Part shown: piece after piece, positions 37,763 to 50,053 of the stretch
How positions within the stretch are numbered: position 1 is the stretch's first letter
How the letters are laid out: every line of letters starts with the position of its first letter
Assembly (NCBI RefSeq): GCF_033845285.1
Contig: NZ_JAWXCX010000001.1
Span: 945,495 to 1,009,494 of the forward strand
From: Marinococcus sp. PL1-022
GTDB taxonomy: Bacteria > Bacillota > Bacilli > Bacillales > Marinococcaceae
Direction: 5' to 3'
DNA: 64,000 nt
The notes under the pieces: generated by a model
Databases searched by the model: none
The model's input: the letters and a program-made list of their open reading frames with translations, nothing else
What the model was told of the DNA's origin: nothing
Translations under genes and position numbers: made by a program

Positions 37763-38707
37763 TTACTCAGCAAGTTTGTCGGCAATTAAATCAATCTGCT
37801 CATTAATGGAAATAGGGTCATACGGGTAATACGTATCGAAATCAAGGAAATAAAACTGTTCGTTCTGCACGGCATCCAGGTTCGCCCAGACATCGGATTC
37901 CTGAATATTTTCCTTACTTTCACCAGTATCCTCCGGATCAAAGGTAGTCATAAACATATGGTCGGCAGAATACTCCTCAAGCACCTCCATTGAAATTTCC
38001 TGTGCGTTTCCTCCCATGACCTCCTCCTGAATTTTTTCGGGAGCGTTCAACCCAAGGGCATTATAAATGGCCTGACCGCCACGCCCTCCATTTGCACCGA
38101 AAACGTAAAGATCACCATTTTGTGTCAGTTCATATAACCCGAAGGTATCATCATTGCCTATTGTGCCCTCAAGACGTTTTTTGGCTTTTTCCGCGGTTGT
38201 CTCAATAGTGTCTTTGAACTCTTCAGCCTCTGCCTGATTATTTGTCAGTTCTCCGAAGGTATCAAGCGTTTCCTGGACATTTGTATCCGGATTGTATGGA
38301 AGATGAACGGTGGGCGCAATCTGCGACAGCTGCTCGTAATTATCATCGTACATCACCACAATTAAATCGGGGTCCAGCTCAAGTACTTGTTCGGGATCGA
38401 GCGGGGCTCCGACATCCTCTGCACCGCTCAGTTGCTCTTCAAGAAAAGGATTGGAAAATGCATCCGGGCCGGAGCCGGAGACGTCTGCTTCAACTGCGAG
38501 CAGCTCCCCGGCATAATAATCGGTCACAATCGTTTCAGGATCCGAGGGAATAGAGACTTCGCCTTTTTCCGTTTCGTATGCTCTGGTTTCCTCCTTGCTG
38601 TCTGTATTGCCAGCGGATGAATTGTTTTCTCCGCTGCTGCAGGAAGCAAGTATAGCAGCGCCAGCTGTAAAAATAGCAAATCGTCCAATAAGCGTATGTA
38701 GATGCAT
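37763..38707 (-). CDS. Iron-siderophore ABC transporter substrate-binding lipoprotein
   Basis: Periplasmic-binding-protein-like lipoprotein of 314 residues (class III, FhuD/FeuA/YfiY group). The signal peptide ends in the lipobox LASC, followed by a Ser/Asn-rich linker and the binding domain (IPSDPETIVTDYYAGELLAVEADV; LDPEQVLELDPDLIVVMYDD). A good Fur box overlaps its upstream region. AGGAGAG precedes the ATG. No permease genes adjoin it, so it must feed a transporter encoded elsewhere. Confidence 0.9.
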   Translation of the reverse strand: MHLHTLIGRFAIFTAGAAILASCSSGENNSSAGNTDSKEETRAYETEKGEVSIPSDPETIVTDYYAGELLAVEADVSGSGPDAFSNPFLEEQLSGAEDVGAPLDPEQVLELDPDLIVVMYDDNYEQLSQIAPTVHLPYNPDTNVQETLDTFGELTNNQAEAEEFKDTIETTAEKAKKRLEGTIGNDDTFGLYELTQNGDLYVFGANGGRGGQAIYNALGLNAPEKIQEEVMGGNAQEISMEVLEEYSADHMFMTTFDPEDTGESKENIQESDVWANLDAVQNEQFYFLDFDTYYPYDPISINEQIDLIADKLAE

Positions 38708-38728
38708 TAGAATCTCTCCTATATAAAT

Positions 38729-38747
38729 GATAATGATTTTCAATATC
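38729..38747. promoter_or_regulatory. Fur box
   Basis: GATAATGATTTTCAATATC matches the 19-bp Fur consensus GATAATGATAATCATTATC at 16 positions. It stands 21 bases ahead of the siderophore-binding lipoprotein start, so iron repression is expected. Confidence 0.75.
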
Positions 38748-38782
38748 ACTATTGTAACGGAATGAGAATGAAAAATCTACAT

Positions 38783-38811
38783 AAAAAAGCCTCCGTATAT
38801 ATTGCGGAGGC
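38783..38811 (-). terminator. Terminator of rpoY-rnjA
   Basis: GCCTCCG/CGGAGGC stem followed on the minus strand by six T. Confidence 0.85.
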
Positions 38812-38825
38812 AGAGGCGAAGTGAT

Positions 38826-40493
38826 TTACACTTCCATAATAATAGGGAGAATCATTGGGCGCCGTTTCGTGCGCTCATATAAATAAGGCGCCAGGCTGTC
38901 GATAATTTCTGATTTAATTTCAGACCACTGACTGGTCTTACGCTTCATCACTTCATCCAGATGCCTGCTTAATGTTTTCTGGGCATCGTTAATCAAGTCC
39001 CCGGATTCACGCATGTAAACGAAGCCGCGTGAAATTAAGTCCGGGCCGGCGGAAACCTTGAAGTTTTTCATATCGATGCTTACCACGACCACGACGAGTC
39101 CTTCTTCGGATAAAATGCGGCGGTCCCGGAGGACAATGTTGCCGATATCTCCGATACCGTGGCCGTCAACATAAACAGCACCAGAAGGCACCTTGCCAAC
39201 GACAGAAGCACTGTCCCGGGTCAGGGCAAGCACTTCACCATTTTCCATGATAAAGGAATTGTCGAGCGGCACGCCGCAGTCCCGGGCAAGTCTCGAGTGC
39301 ATTTTCAGCATCCGGTATTCGCCGTGAATGGGCATGAAATATTTCGGACGCATTAAGCGCAGCATAAGCATCTGTTCCTGCTGACTTCCGTGACCGGAAG
39401 TATGAATGTTGTTCAGCGAGCCGTGAATGACACGGGCGCCCGCCCGGTAAAGCTGGTTAATAATTTTGTGCACAGAAGTCGTATTTCCGGGAATAGGAGA
39501 GCTCGAGAATACGACAGTGTCGCCAGGGATAATCTGAATCTGACGGTGGGTGCCGTGGGCTACACGGGAGAGGGCTGCCATCGGCTCGCCCTGGCTCCCA
39601 GTACACAAGATGGCTGCCTGGTCGTCCGGCAGTTTATTCAGCTGGGACGGCTCGACAAACGTTCCTTTTGGCGCGTTAATATATCCAAGCTCCTGACCGA
39701 TCGTGATGGATGATTCCATACTGCGGCCGAATACAGCAATTTTACGCCCGTCTTTTACAGCAGCATCAATCGCCTTCTGCAGACGGTATATATTGGAAGC
39801 AAATGTGGCAAAAATGATTCTGCCTTTGGCCTGACGGAAGATGGAACGGATATTGTCCCCGACTTTTCGTTCGGAGACAGTGAACCCGGGAACTTCCGCA
39901 TTCGTGCTGTCTGAAAGCAGGCAGAGAACGCCCTTTTCACCGATGTCTGCCATTTTAGCTAAATTAGCAGGCTCTCCGACAGGAGTAAAGTCAAATTTGA
40001 AATCTCCGGTATGAACAACATTGCCCTCTGGAGTATGGACGTTGATACCGAGAGAATCAGGAATACTGTGAGTAGTCCGGAAAAAATCTACTTTTAAATG
40101 GTTGAAAGCAACAGGCTGGTCTTCCTGGATGGTATTTAATTTTGCTTTACGTAAAAGCCCGCGTTCCTCGAGCTTTCCTTTTAACAGACCGATTGCCAAT
40201 GGACCGCCGTAAATAGGGACGTTTAATTCTTTCAGCAGAAACGGCACGCCGCCGATATGGTCTTCATGGCCGTGGGTGATAAAGACACCTTTAATTTTTT
40301 CTTTGTTCCGAACCAGGTATGTGTAATCGGGAATAACGTAGTCGATTCCAAGCAGATCATCCTCCGGGAACATGATTCCGGCATCGATGACGATAATTTC
40401 ATCCTGGTATTGAACCACGTACGTGTTTTTGCCGATTTCGCCTAACCCGCCCAGGGCAAAAACAGCAACTTGATTTTGTTTTATTTGTTTCAT
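38826..40493 (-). CDS. rnjA: Ribonuclease J1
   Basis: Dual 5'-3' exonuclease and endonuclease central to mRNA decay and rRNA maturation. 555 residues: metallo-beta-lactamase core with the zinc motif HGHEDHIGG at residues 74-82, the beta-CASP insertion and the C-terminal dimerisation region. It follows rpoY by three bases on the minus strand, as in B. subtilis (ykqC-ykzG). GGAG 12 bases upstream lies inside the end of rpoY. Confidence 0.97.
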   Translation of the reverse strand: MKQIKQNQVAVFALGGLGEIGKNTYVVQYQDEIIVIDAGIMFPEDDLLGIDYVIPDYTYLVRNKEKIKGVFITHGHEDHIGGVPFLLKELNVPIYGGPLAIGLLKGKLEERGLLRKAKLNTIQEDQPVAFNHLKVDFFRTTHSIPDSLGINVHTPEGNVVHTGDFKFDFTPVGEPANLAKMADIGEKGVLCLLSDSTNAEVPGFTVSERKVGDNIRSIFRQAKGRIIFATFASNIYRLQKAIDAAVKDGRKIAVFGRSMESSITIGQELGYINAPKGTFVEPSQLNKLPDDQAAILCTGSQGEPMAALSRVAHGTHRQIQIIPGDTVVFSSSPIPGNTTSVHKIINQLYRAGARVIHGSLNNIHTSGHGSQQEQMLMLRLMRPKYFMPIHGEYRMLKMHSRLARDCGVPLDNSFIMENGEVLALTRDSASVVGKVPSGAVYVDGHGIGDIGNIVLRDRRILSEEGLVVVVVSIDMKNFKVSAGPDLISRGFVYMRESGDLINDAQKTLSRHLDEVMKRKTSQWSEIKSEIIDSLAPYLYERTKRRPMILPIIMEV

Positions 40494-40496
40494 ACG

Positions 40497-40706
40497 TTAT
40501 AAATTCTCCACTTGGAAGTCTTCAGATCTTTTTTCAAATTCAAGCTGCTTGTCAGTAAGCCCCTGAACGAATTCAATGTTAAATTGTTTATCGGCGAGTT
40601 TGCGGCGGACTTCCCGCTCAGATTCTGCTTCTACGTATAGTGAATGGGTATTCTCCCGTACAGGAGCTTCAGTAAAATTATTTTGGTAAAAAACTTTGTA
40701 AATCAT
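40497..40706 (-). CDS. rpoY: RNA polymerase epsilon subunit
   Basis: A 69-residue small subunit of Firmicute RNA polymerase (MIYKVFYQNNFTEAPVREN...). The length, the EAPVREN/SLYVEAESE pattern and the position directly before rnjA identify it. GAAGGAGAG precedes the ATG. Confidence 0.95.
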   Translation of the reverse strand: MIYKVFYQNNFTEAPVRENTHSLYVEAESEREVRRKLADKQFNIEFVQGLTDKQLEFEKRSEDFQVENL

Positions 40707-41184
40707 CGTAAATATCTCTCCTTCTTCAAATGTAAATGCGGCGTTTATAGCTGCTTAAGAAAAAATGGTTTTTTGGCATAAACTAGTACTGTAAATAGGA
40801 AAAAGCAAAATAATGCAGGAAGGACAGGAAGTAATCGTTGCAACAGCCTGGCTGTTTAATCAAAAATGACTTCATATCCAGAGCGGTTCTACTCAGCTTC
40901 CGGCCAAAGAACTCAAGCTGAACAGCACCACAGTGTACGTACCAACCATTAATAATTCATATTATAAAGCATGAAACTGTTTTTTTCATCCTTTTAATCA
41001 CTTCTGCACAAAATTCGTCCAGCTTTCAGGTAAGAAAAAGACAAAAGAAAGTAACTATACGGGTACTAAAGAACCATGATAGGATAGAAACAGAATAATT
41101 TTTCTATAAATGTATAAAATTTCTTTTATAGAAATTATTTCCAAATAAACGGTGAGGAGAGAAAAATTTAAAGGAAAAACTGAT
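40707..41184. other. Long intergenic region, possible gene remnant and AT-rich hairpin
   Basis: No intact gene. From about 40813 a frame reads 18 codons (MQEGQEVIVATAWLFNQK), a TGA, then 33 more codons with ordinary codon use (ending TTVYVPTINNSYYKA), which may be a decayed gene. At 41101-41134 TTTCTATAAA pairs with TTTATAGAAA. Confidence 0.3.
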
Positions 41185-41227
41185 GAGATGAAAAAAGCGT
41201 CTTCCCGGAGGAAAACACTCTTTTTGC
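41185..41227 (-). terminator. Probable terminator of def
   Basis: On the minus strand an imperfect AAAAG..TTTTCC / GGGAAGACGCTTTTTT hairpin ending in six T, immediately after the def stop codon. Confidence 0.65.
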
Positions 41228-41230
41228 AGG

Positions 41231-41776
41231 TTATAGCTTTGGCAGTTCCCGTTTGTATTCGTCCTCGTAATCTTCAATCCGGTCGTAAAACATAACACCG
41301 TTCAGGTGATCAATTTCGTGCTGGGCAACAATAGCCGGAAGCCCCCGGAGGCGAAGTTTTACCTCTTTGTTTTCAAGTGTCTGTGCTTTCAGTGTAATAC
41401 GCGAATATCTAGGAACATTTCCGGGAACTTCCCGATCGACTGAAAGGCATCCTTCTCCGCCTTCCAAATGAGTTGTTTCTACAGAATGGCTGAGAATTTT
41501 TGGGTTGATGAAGCCATAGCTGTACAGTTCATCTTTGTCATCAGTCACATGCATGGCAAACATTCTTTTATTAACACCAAGCTGCGGTGCTGCTACACCG
41601 ACCCCGGAACGGAGTTCATATTTTTCGGCGATTTCCTCGTCCTGGCTGTTTTTTAAGAAATCCAGCATTTCCTGGAGGGTATGCAGATCTTCAGCAGACG
41701 GAGGGTTCGGGACTTCTTCAGATACTTTGCGGAGCGCAGGGCTTCCCTCACGCTTAATATCTTTCATAGTTAACAT
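41231..41776 (-). CDS. def: Peptide deformylase
   Basis: Removes the formyl group from nascent protein N-termini. 181 residues; the three motifs [16 protein letters not shown] and QHEIDHLNG with metal-binding Cys and His are present. The long insertions make it a type 2 (DefB/YkrB-like) enzyme. GGAGG lies 10 bases before the ATG. It precedes divergent ykyA, as in the B. subtilis region, but on the opposite strand. Confidence 0.97.
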   Translation of the reverse strand: MLTMKDIKREGSPALRKVSEEVPNPPSAEDLHTLQEMLDFLKNSQDEEIAEKYELRSGVGVAAPQLGVNKRMFAMHVTDDKDELYSYGFINPKILSHSVETTHLEGGEGCLSVDREVPGNVPRYSRITLKAQTLENKEVKLRLRGLPAIVAQHEIDHLNGVMFYDRIEDYEDEYKRELPKL

Positions 41777-41907
41777 GAATCAACGGCCTCCAATCAGACT
41801 TACATATGATAATCGTTAATAACAGTGTATTAGTATAGCAAAAAAATTTCAGCTAAAACAGCTTTAAAACGTGAAATGACCATAAAAAATTCACAGGAGG
41901 AATACAT

Positions 41908-42558
41908 ATGTATAAATTGAACAAAAAAGTGACAGGAGCAGCAGTTGTTACATTATCGGCTTTAGTATTATCGGCATGCGGATCGCCAGAGGGAAGTATT
42001 CAGGACCAATGGAGTGAAGCAGCAGGCGCTGAAGAGAAATTTCCCGAAAAGGATGAAGAATTGACCGAGCTGGCCGGGGAAGAGCAAAGTGTATTTGAAA
42101 ACTTAACCTCCTATAAAAACAATGAACAGAAAAAAATCGAGTCATCTGTAAAGGAAGCTGTAAGCTCAGTGAACGAGCGTAAAGAATTAATGGAAGAAGA
42201 ACAGGAAGAAATCAACCAGGCGTATAATGAAGCCATGGAAGCAGATGAGCCCATTGAGAATTTAGAAAATGAAGAAATGACTGATAAAGCAAAGCAGGCC
42301 CAGCAGGCAATGAAAAAAAGGAACGAAGCATTTAACGGGGTACACGATGCTTATATGGAAGCGGCAGATAAAGAAATCGATATGTACGAATCGTTTAATG
42401 ATAAAAATTTAGAGCTTGAAGCACTGGAGGAAGATCTTGACACTATTAACAGCTCCTATGAAGAGGTGGAAAGCTACAGGGAAACATTCAATGCCGAAAC
42501 GAAAGCATTCAATGAAGCTAAAAACACCTTCGGAGAAATGATGGAAGAAGAGAGTTAA
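41908..42558 (+). CDS. ykyA: YkyA-family lipoprotein
   Basis: Surface lipoprotein of 216 residues: signal peptide with lipobox LSAC, then an almost entirely helical, very acidic coiled-coil body (KELMEEEQEEINQAYNEAMEADEP). Position just upstream of pdhA matches B. subtilis ykyA. Function unknown; a cell-wall role is suspected for the family. ACAGGAGG precedes the ATG. Confidence 0.88.
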   Translation: MYKLNKKVTGAAVVTLSALVLSACGSPEGSIQDQWSEAAGAEEKFPEKDEELTELAGEEQSVFENLTSYKNNEQKKIESSVKEAVSSVNERKELMEEEQEEINQAYNEAMEADEPIENLENEEMTDKAKQAQQAMKKRNEAFNGVHDAYMEAADKEIDMYESFNDKNLELEALEEDLDTINSSYEEVESYRETFNAETKAFNEAKNTFGEMMEEES

Positions 42559-42713
42559 TTCAGTTTTATAACAAGCCGGCAAGCAGACGCGCTGGAAGGA
42601 GAAAAACGGCTGAACTGTTTATATACGCATGGACCAATGATATATAACAGATTCGCTTATTTACAAAAAATAGAAGATGCCAAATGACATGATAATCCTT
42701 TGAGCAAAAAGGA

Positions 42714-42741
42714 TTGACGTATCTTTTTCGTTTGGTATATT
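42714..42741 (+). promoter_or_regulatory. Sigma-A promoter of the pdh operon
   Basis: TTGACG, 16 bases, TATATT. It lies about 260 bases before pdhA, implying a long untranslated leader. Confidence 0.6.
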
Positions 42742-44084
<1,343 letters not shown>

Positions 44085-44087
44085 GCT

Positions 44088-45065
44088 ATGGCGCAATTGA
44101 CAATGATTCAAGCAATTACCGAGGCAATGCGTACGGAGCTGAAAAATGACGAAAATGTCCTTGTTTATGGCGAAGACGTAGGTCATTACGGCGGCGTATT
44201 CCGTGCTACAGAAGGTCTGCAGAAAGAATTTGGCGAAGAACGTGTATTTGACACCCCGCTTGCGGAGTCCGGTATTGGCGGACTAACGCTTGGTCTTGCG
44301 GTGACTGGCTTCCGTCCAGTAATGGAAATACAATTCTTTGGTTTCGTATTTGAAACAATGGATGAAGTAATAGGACAGATTTCACGGATTCACTACCGTA
44401 CTGGAGGCAAAAACAATGCCCCAGTTACTATCCGTGCGCCTTTTGGTGGCGGGGTAAAGACTCCTGAACTCCATGCTGACAGCCTGGAAGGACTTCTCGC
44501 TCAGTCCCCGGGGCTTTCCGTAGTTATTCCATCGACTCCTTATGATGCAAAGGGTCTGTTGATTTCCGCTATTCGCAGTGATGACCCAGTATTCTTCCTT
44601 GAGCACATGAAGCTCTACCGCTCTTTTCGGGAAGAAGTGCCGGATGAAGAATATACAGTGGAACTTGGTAAAGCAGATGTGAAACGCGAAGGTAAAGACG
44701 TTACACTGATTGCTTACGGAGCGATGGTACACACTTGTCTGAAAGCAGCCGACCAGCTGAAAGAGGAAGGCTACGAGGCAGAAGTGGTTGACCTGCGAAC
44801 TATCAGCCCGCTGGATATGGATACAGTTATTGAGTCAGTGAAAAAAACCAACCGTGCGGTTGTAGTCCAGGAAGCTCAGAGACAAGCTGGTATTGCTGCG
44901 AACGTAGTCGCGAATATAAATGAAGAGGCTATTCTTCATCTGGAGGCACCGGTACTTAGAGTGGCAGCGCCAGATACGGTCTTCCCATTCGCAGCTGCCG
45001 AAGACGTTTGGCTTCCAAACGAAAATGACGTTATCGAAAAAGCAAAAGCTGTACTCAGCTTCTAA
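44088..45065 (+). CDS. pdhB: Pyruvate dehydrogenase E1 component, beta subunit
   Basis: 325 residues, transketolase-like pyrimidine-binding fold: [23 protein letters not shown] and [32 protein letters not shown]. It partners PdhA in the E1 heterotetramer. AGAAGGAG lies inside the end of pdhA; the gap is three bases. Confidence 0.97.
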   Translation: MAQLTMIQAITEAMRTELKNDENVLVYGEDVGHYGGVFRATEGLQKEFGEERVFDTPLAESGIGGLTLGLAVTGFRPVMEIQFFGFVFETMDEVIGQISRIHYRTGGKNNAPVTIRAPFGGGVKTPELHADSLEGLLAQSPGLSVVIPSTPYDAKGLLISAIRSDDPVFFLEHMKLYRSFREEVPDEEYTVELGKADVKREGKDVTLIAYGAMVHTCLKAADQLKEEGYEAEVVDLRTISPLDMDTVIESVKKTNRAVVVQEAQRQAGIAANVVANINEEAILHLEAPVLRVAAPDTVFPFAAAEDVWLPNENDVIEKAKAVLSF

Positions 45066-45079
45066 AAATTATTAATCGG

Positions 45080-45114
45080 GCAAACAGGTTGATGGAAAAT
45101 ATCAACCTGTTTGC
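45080..45114 (+). repeat. Perfect 14-bp hairpin between pdhB and pdhC
   Basis: GCAAACAGGTTGAT pairs exactly with ATCAACCTGTTTGC around a seven-base loop, with no T-run after it. It is thus less like a terminator than an mRNA processing or stabilising element separating E1 from E2-E3. Confidence 0.7.
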
Positions 45115-45155
45115 TACGCGCAATATTGAATTGAAAATAAAAGGAGGCACTTGTT

Positions 45156-46505
45156 TTGGCTTATGAATTTAAACTTCCTGATATTGGCGAAGGAATTCAC
45201 GAAGGTGAAATTGTTTCATGGCAGGTAAAGCCTGGCGATGAGATTAAAGAAGACGATGTGCTCTGCGAAGTACAAAATGATAAAGCCGTTGTGGAAATAC
45301 CTTCTCCAGTGGATGGAAAAGTCTTAGAATTAAAAGTAGACGAAGGAACAACCACCACTGTCGGTGAAGTCATTTTAACCATTGATGATGGTAGTGGAGA
45401 GGACACTGGCTCTGAAGGTTCTTCAGATCAAAAAGAAGGAACCGAAGGAACAGCGTCGAGAGATGAGCAGGAGCAAAATGATGCTCAGCCGGCTTCCACA
45501 GAAGCAGAAAAAGAAAGCCCGACACCAGCAGGCGGCGAAAGCGCCAGTACTTCTGGAGAAGCAGATGTAGATGAAAACGCACGCGTTATCGCTATGCCAT
45601 CTGTACGCAAATACGCTCGTGAAAATGACGTAACGATTCAAAAAGTCAAAGGTTCGGGCAAAAACGGCCGTATTCTTCGTGAAGACATTGATGCATTTCT
45701 GAGCGGCGATCAGCCATCAGAAGAAGAAACAACGGAAGCTGCTTCCGGCGCTGAAGAAAGCAAAACAGCAGCTGGCGCAGCAGCACCTTCCCAGGATCAG
45801 GGCGCCATGGAAGAACGCGTGCCGCTTAAAGGTATCCGTAAAGCTATCGCTCAAAAAATGGTACAATCAAAACAGACGGCTCCACACGTTACTCATATGG
45901 ACGAAGTGGACGTCAGTGCGCTGGTTGACCACCGTAAAAAATTCAAGCCTATGGCTGCAGAGCAGGACATCAAGCTTACGTACCTGCCTTACGTAGTAAA
46001 GGCTCTGACTTCCGCAATCCGTAAGTTCCCTGTACTGAATGCTTCTATCGATGATGAAGCTTCTGAAATCGTTTATAAGCATTACTTCAATATCGGCATT
46101 GCAGCTGATACAGAGCAGGGACTTGTCGTACCGGTTGTTAAAGACACGGATCGCAAGCCTATCTTTACCCTGGCCGACGAAATCAACGAACTTGCTACAA
46201 AAGCAAGAGACGGAAAGCTCTCCTCAGCTGAAATGAGCGGAGGTTCCGCTACGATTTCGAACCTGGGATCTGCGAAAGGTGCTTTCTTTACTCCGGTTAT
46301 TAACCATCCGGAAGTAGCTATTCTTGGTATTGGCCGTATTGAAGAAAAAGCGGTAGTGCGCGACGGCGAAATTGTCGCTGCTCCGATGCTTGCTCTTTCA
46401 TTAAGCTATGACCACCGCCTAATCGATGGTATGACAGCACAGCACGCATTGAATCACATCAAACGCTTGTTAAATGAACCAGAACTAATCTCAATGGAGG
46501 GATAA
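45156..46505 (+). CDS. pdhC: Dihydrolipoamide acetyltransferase (pyruvate dehydrogenase E2)
   Basis: Core of the complex, 449 residues. One N-terminal lipoyl domain (lipoyl-Lys in [10 protein letters not shown]), a long acidic Ser/Glu-rich linker (about residues 85-140), the peripheral-subunit-binding domain ([22 protein letters not shown]) and the catalytic domain ending in [19 protein letters not shown] start with AAAGGAGG nine bases away. Confidence 0.97.
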   Translation: MAYEFKLPDIGEGIHEGEIVSWQVKPGDEIKEDDVLCEVQNDKAVVEIPSPVDGKVLELKVDEGTTTTVGEVILTIDDGSGEDTGSEGSSDQKEGTEGTASRDEQEQNDAQPASTEAEKESPTPAGGESASTSGEADVDENARVIAMPSVRKYARENDVTIQKVKGSGKNGRILREDIDAFLSGDQPSEEETTEAASGAEESKTAAGAAAPSQDQGAMEERVPLKGIRKAIAQKMVQSKQTAPHVTHMDEVDVSALVDHRKKFKPMAAEQDIKLTYLPYVVKALTSAIRKFPVLNASIDDEASEIVYKHYFNIGIAADTEQGLVVPVVKDTDRKPIFTLADEINELATKARDGKLSSAEMSGGSATISNLGSAKGAFFTPVINHPEVAILGIGRIEEKAVVRDGEIVAAPMLALSLSYDHRLIDGMTAQHALNHIKRLLNEPELISMEG

Positions 46506-46508
46506 TTC

Positions 46509-47924
46509 ATGGTAGTAGGAGATTTTGCAGAAGAAATTGACACGCTAGTTGTAGGTGCCGGTCCGGGTGGCTATGTTGCAGCCATCCGTGCGGCCCAGCT
46601 TGGACAGAAGGTAACCATCGTAGAAAAGGGAAATCTGGGCGGAGTCTGCTTAAACGTAGGCTGCGTACCGTCCAAAGCATTAATCCAGGCGGGCCACCGT
46701 TTCCACGAAGCCAATGAAGGTGCTGAAAACATGGGTATCACTTCTAAAGGTGCCGAGGTGGATTTCACAAAGGTACAGGAGTGGAAAGGCAGCGTCGTTG
46801 AAAAGCTTACCGGCGGAGTTGAATCCCTTCTGAAAGCAAATAAGGTGAACATTGTAAAAGGGGAAGCTTATTTCTCCGACAAAGATCAGGTAAAAGTTTC
46901 TACGGATGAATACAGTTCCCAGACGTATAAATTTAACAACTGCATCATTGCTACAGGCTCCCGTCCGGTAGAGCTCAAGCCGCTTCCTTTCGGAAAACGT
47001 GTACTTGATTCTACTGGCGGATTAAATCTCGAAGAAATTCCAAAGAGCATGATTGTTGTCGGCGGCGGCTATATTGGTATCGAGATGGCTGGAGCGTATG
47101 CAAACCTCGGTACAGAGGTTACAGTGCTTGAAGGCGAAAGCCGTATTCTTTCCCAGGGCTTTGAAAAGCAAATGACTCAGCCGGTGCAGAAAAAATTAAA
47201 AGCACAGGGCGTTGATATTCAGACAGAAGCATTTGCGCAGGGCGTTGAGGAATCAGAGGACAGTGTAACCCTTACAGCTGAAGTAAAAGGTGAAGAAAAA
47301 ACGTTTGAAGCAGAATATGTACTGGTTGCTGTAGGACGCCGTCCAAATACAGAAGAACTGGGACTTGAGCAGATTGGCGTAGAGATCGGCGAACGCGGCC
47401 TGATCCAGGTGGACGAACAGTCCCGTACAAGTGTAGATAACATCTACGCAATCGGTGACATTGTACCCGGCCTGCCGCTTGCTCATAAAGCTTCCTACGA
47501 AGCGAAAGTAGCTGCAGAAGCTATCGCAGGGGAAGCAGCAGCAGTTGATTATCTCGGTATGCCGATGGTTGTTTTCTCGGATCCGGAGCTTGCAAGTGTT
47601 GGATATACAGAAGAAGATGCGAAAGAAGCAGGCTTCGATGTAAAATCCGCGAAGTTTCCGTTCCAGGCAAACGGACGGGCGTTGTCTCTGGACGTTTCTG
47701 AAGGCTTCATGAAGCTCATTACCCGCAAGGATGATGGATTAGTTATCGGGGCACAAATTGTTGGCCCTAACGCTTCTGACATGATTGCAGAAGCAGGTCT
47801 GGCAATTGAAGCAGGAATGACAGCAGAAGATGTAGCGATGACCGTTCATGCTCACCCAACGTTAGGTGAGATTACGATGGAAACGGCAGAAGCAGCACTC
47901 GGAATGCCAATTCACATCACGTAA
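46509..47924 (+). CDS. pdhD: Dihydrolipoamide dehydrogenase (E3)
   Basis: FAD enzyme, 471 residues, that re-oxidises dihydrolipoamide with NAD. Seen: [17 protein letters not shown], redox pair [16 protein letters not shown], second nucleotide fold [19 protein letters not shown] and the C-terminal catalytic HAHPTLGE. It ends the operon at a perfect terminator. It may also serve other 2-oxoacid complexes. Confidence 0.97.
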   Translation: MVVGDFAEEIDTLVVGAGPGGYVAAIRAAQLGQKVTIVEKGNLGGVCLNVGCVPSKALIQAGHRFHEANEGAENMGITSKGAEVDFTKVQEWKGSVVEKLTGGVESLLKANKVNIVKGEAYFSDKDQVKVSTDEYSSQTYKFNNCIIATGSRPVELKPLPFGKRVLDSTGGLNLEEIPKSMIVVGGGYIGIEMAGAYANLGTEVTVLEGESRILSQGFEKQMTQPVQKKLKAQGVDIQTEAFAQGVEESEDSVTLTAEVKGEEKTFEAEYVLVAVGRRPNTEELGLEQIGVEIGERGLIQVDEQSRTSVDNIYAIGDIVPGLPLAHKASYEAKVAAEAIAGEAAAVDYLGMPMVVFSDPELASVGYTEEDAKEAGFDVKSAKFPFQANGRALSLDVSEGFMKLITRKDDGLVIGAQIVGPNASDMIAEAGLAIEAGMTAEDVAMTVHAHPTLGEITMETAEAALGMPIHIT

Positions 47925-47931
47925 TAAAAAT

Positions 47932-47967
47932 AAGAAGGCCACGGCTTATCACAGCCGTGGCCTTCTT
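47932..47967 (+). terminator. Terminator of the pdh operon
   Basis: Perfect 15-bp stem AAGAAGGCCACGGCT/AGCCGTGGCCTTCTT with six-base loop. Confidence 0.9.
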
Positions 47968-48030
47968 GTGTAAGGAAGAAAGGCAGATGCTCGCGGAAGC
48001 AGAATTTTTTGTGCCTTCTTCAGCATAATA

Positions 48031-48062
48031 AAATCCCCGGCGCTGAGGCCGGGGATTTTTTA
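48031..48062. terminator. Terminator of the betaine carrier gene
   Basis: AAATCCCCGG/CCGGGGATTT stem, T-rich on both strands. Confidence 0.85.
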
Positions 48063-48075
48063 TTCCGTTTAGAAG

Positions 48076-49677
48076 CTACTCTTTGCCAGTCAGGTCTTTT
48101 TGAAGTTCTTCCTGTTCTTTGCGAAGCTGTTCACGTTCGCGACGGGAAAGTCCTGTTTCATCATCCTGGCGCAGTTTGCGTTCTTTATTAAGAATGGTGC
48201 GGTCGGTCTGGAGAGCTTTTAACAGCGATACACACATTAAGATCATGATAATCGTAAACGGCAGGGCCGCAATGGTCATAACAATCTGTATGCCTTCAAT
48301 ACCTCCGGAAGCGAGCAGCATAGCTGCAGAGCCGGAAATAACAAGACCCCAGATGAACTTAATGGAAACCGGTGGGTTCAGGCTTCCGTTCGTTGTCTGC
48401 ATTCCCAGTACAAACGTTGCGGAGTCTGCAGAGGTAATGAAAAAGCTCATAATTAAAAGCAAGGCTACGAAGCCAGTAATTGCTCCGAAAGGAAGTGTAT
48501 CAAGCAGGCCAAACAGCGCAATCTCATCACTCTGGCTCGTCATTAAGTTGTAAAGACCGCCGTTTTGAGCATTGTCTTCAGCAATACCGGTGGTGGCAAA
48601 AACAGCAAACCATACAAACGAAAAGATTGATGGCACGAGCAAAACGCCGGTAATAAATTCACGAATCGTCCGGCCACGGGATACACGGGCAATAAATGTA
48701 CCAACAAATGGTGCCCACGCAATCCACCAGGCCCAGTAGAATATTGTCCAGGAGTCGAGCCATGCCCGGTCTCCGGTATATTCATAGGTCGTAAAGCTCT
48801 GGGCCGGCAGGTTGGCCATATAAGATCCAATACCATTTGTGAAAGAGTTTAAAATACTTGTCGTCGGACCGGCAAAGAGGACAAACAGCATCAGCACCGC
48901 TGCCAGTGCAATGTTTGCCCAGCTTAAGTAGCGGATACCTCTGTTTAAGCCGGTAGTAGCCGATGCAAGATAAATGATAGTAAAGACGAGAATAATAACC
49001 AGCTGTGTCGGTAAATCGAGATTGATTCCCTCAAATATATAACTCAGCCCGCCGTTCACCTGAGTGGCTCCGTACCCTAGGGATTGGGCCACTCCAAAAA
49101 TAGTAGCGAACACAGCGATAAAGTTGATTAAAGTACCTACCCAGCCGTCTACCCGGTCACCGAGAAGCGGCCGGAACGCTGAACTGATAATACCAGGCGC
49201 GTTGTGACGGAACTGGAAATAGGCGAGTGCGAGCGCTACAACTGAATAAACAGCCCACGGGTGAAGTCCCCAGTGGAAAAACGAAAGACGGATAGATTCT
49301 GCAGCTGCAGCCTGGGTTTCAGGTTCCGCTTCTGGTGCACCGTAATAGTGATAAAGCGGCTCAGCAACGCCCCAGTATACAAGACCGATCCCCATACCGG
49401 CTGTAAATAGAAACGCAAACCATGTTAAGTAACTGTACTCCGGTCGTTCGTCCGGCTTTCCTAAACGGATTTTTCCATACGGACTGAACACTAAGTAAAT
49501 ACAAAAGATAACGAAAAACGTTGCGGATATTAGATAAAACCATCCGAGATTAGTAACAATCCATCCCTGGATCTCACCGGTCACTGTATTTAAATTTCCT
49601 GGCGTGACAACACCCCAGATGATTACCGCAAGCGCCGCTATCAGGGTCACAAAAAAGACGCTTGTTAATTTTCTCAT
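48076..49677 (-). CDS. BCCT-family glycine betaine transporter (OpuD-like)
   Basis: Sodium-coupled importer of compatible solutes, 533 residues, 12 helices. Signatures: AGMGIGLVYWGVAEPLYHY and the tryptophan-rich eighth helix FYWAWWIAWAPFVGTFIARVSRGRTIREF that forms the aromatic trimethylammonium box. The charged C-terminal tail (REREQLRKEQEELQKDL) resembles osmosensing tails of the family. Supports an osmotolerant life style. Confidence 0.93.
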   Translation of the reverse strand: MRKLTSVFFVTLIAALAVIIWGVVTPGNLNTVTGEIQGWIVTNLGWFYLISATFFVIFCIYLVFSPYGKIRLGKPDERPEYSYLTWFAFLFTAGMGIGLVYWGVAEPLYHYYGAPEAEPETQAAAAESIRLSFFHWGLHPWAVYSVVALALAYFQFRHNAPGIISSAFRPLLGDRVDGWVGTLINFIAVFATIFGVAQSLGYGATQVNGGLSYIFEGINLDLPTQLVIILVFTIIYLASATTGLNRGIRYLSWANIALAAVLMLFVLFAGPTTSILNSFTNGIGSYMANLPAQSFTTYEYTGDRAWLDSWTIFYWAWWIAWAPFVGTFIARVSRGRTIREFITGVLLVPSIFSFVWFAVFATTGIAEDNAQNGGLYNLMTSQSDEIALFGLLDTLPFGAITGFVALLLIMSFFITSADSATFVLGMQTTNGSLNPPVSIKFIWGLVISGSAAMLLASGGIEGIQIVMTIAALPFTIIMILMCVSLLKALQTDRTILNKERKLRQDDETGLSRREREQLRKEQEELQKDLTGKE

Positions 49678-50053
49678 GACTTTTTACATTCCACCTTTCT
49701 TTTAGCGGGTATTCGATTTTTAGGCAGCGGTACTCAGCAAAAGAGGGGATAGTGGCAATTTCAGTAAGCAGGTACATACCTATTTAAAAAATGACAACGA
49801 TGATTATTATAACACTCATAAGTTCATACGCAACCAGGACGCATGAATAATATATACCCTAAACCTAGGCCTGCAAACCCAGAAACCTTCATATATAAAT
49901 GTTAAAAAATACCTACAGGCAATAAGCAGCGTTAATATTTCCATACAAACGTTATTATTAACATTTTATAGAAATTTTTTAGACTTTTAGCCCTGCATTT
50001 GCAGAAATTTTGCTAAGATATAAAAGGGAATAATTAAACAGGGGGAATCCGGG
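49678..50053. other. Divergent intergenic region without gene
   Basis: 376 bases between the betaine carrier and the deacetylase. No open reading frame with a ribosome site and no recognised RNA motif. It must hold both promoters; the best -10 for the right-hand gene is around TATAAA near 50020, unconvincing at -35. Confidence 0.4.
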
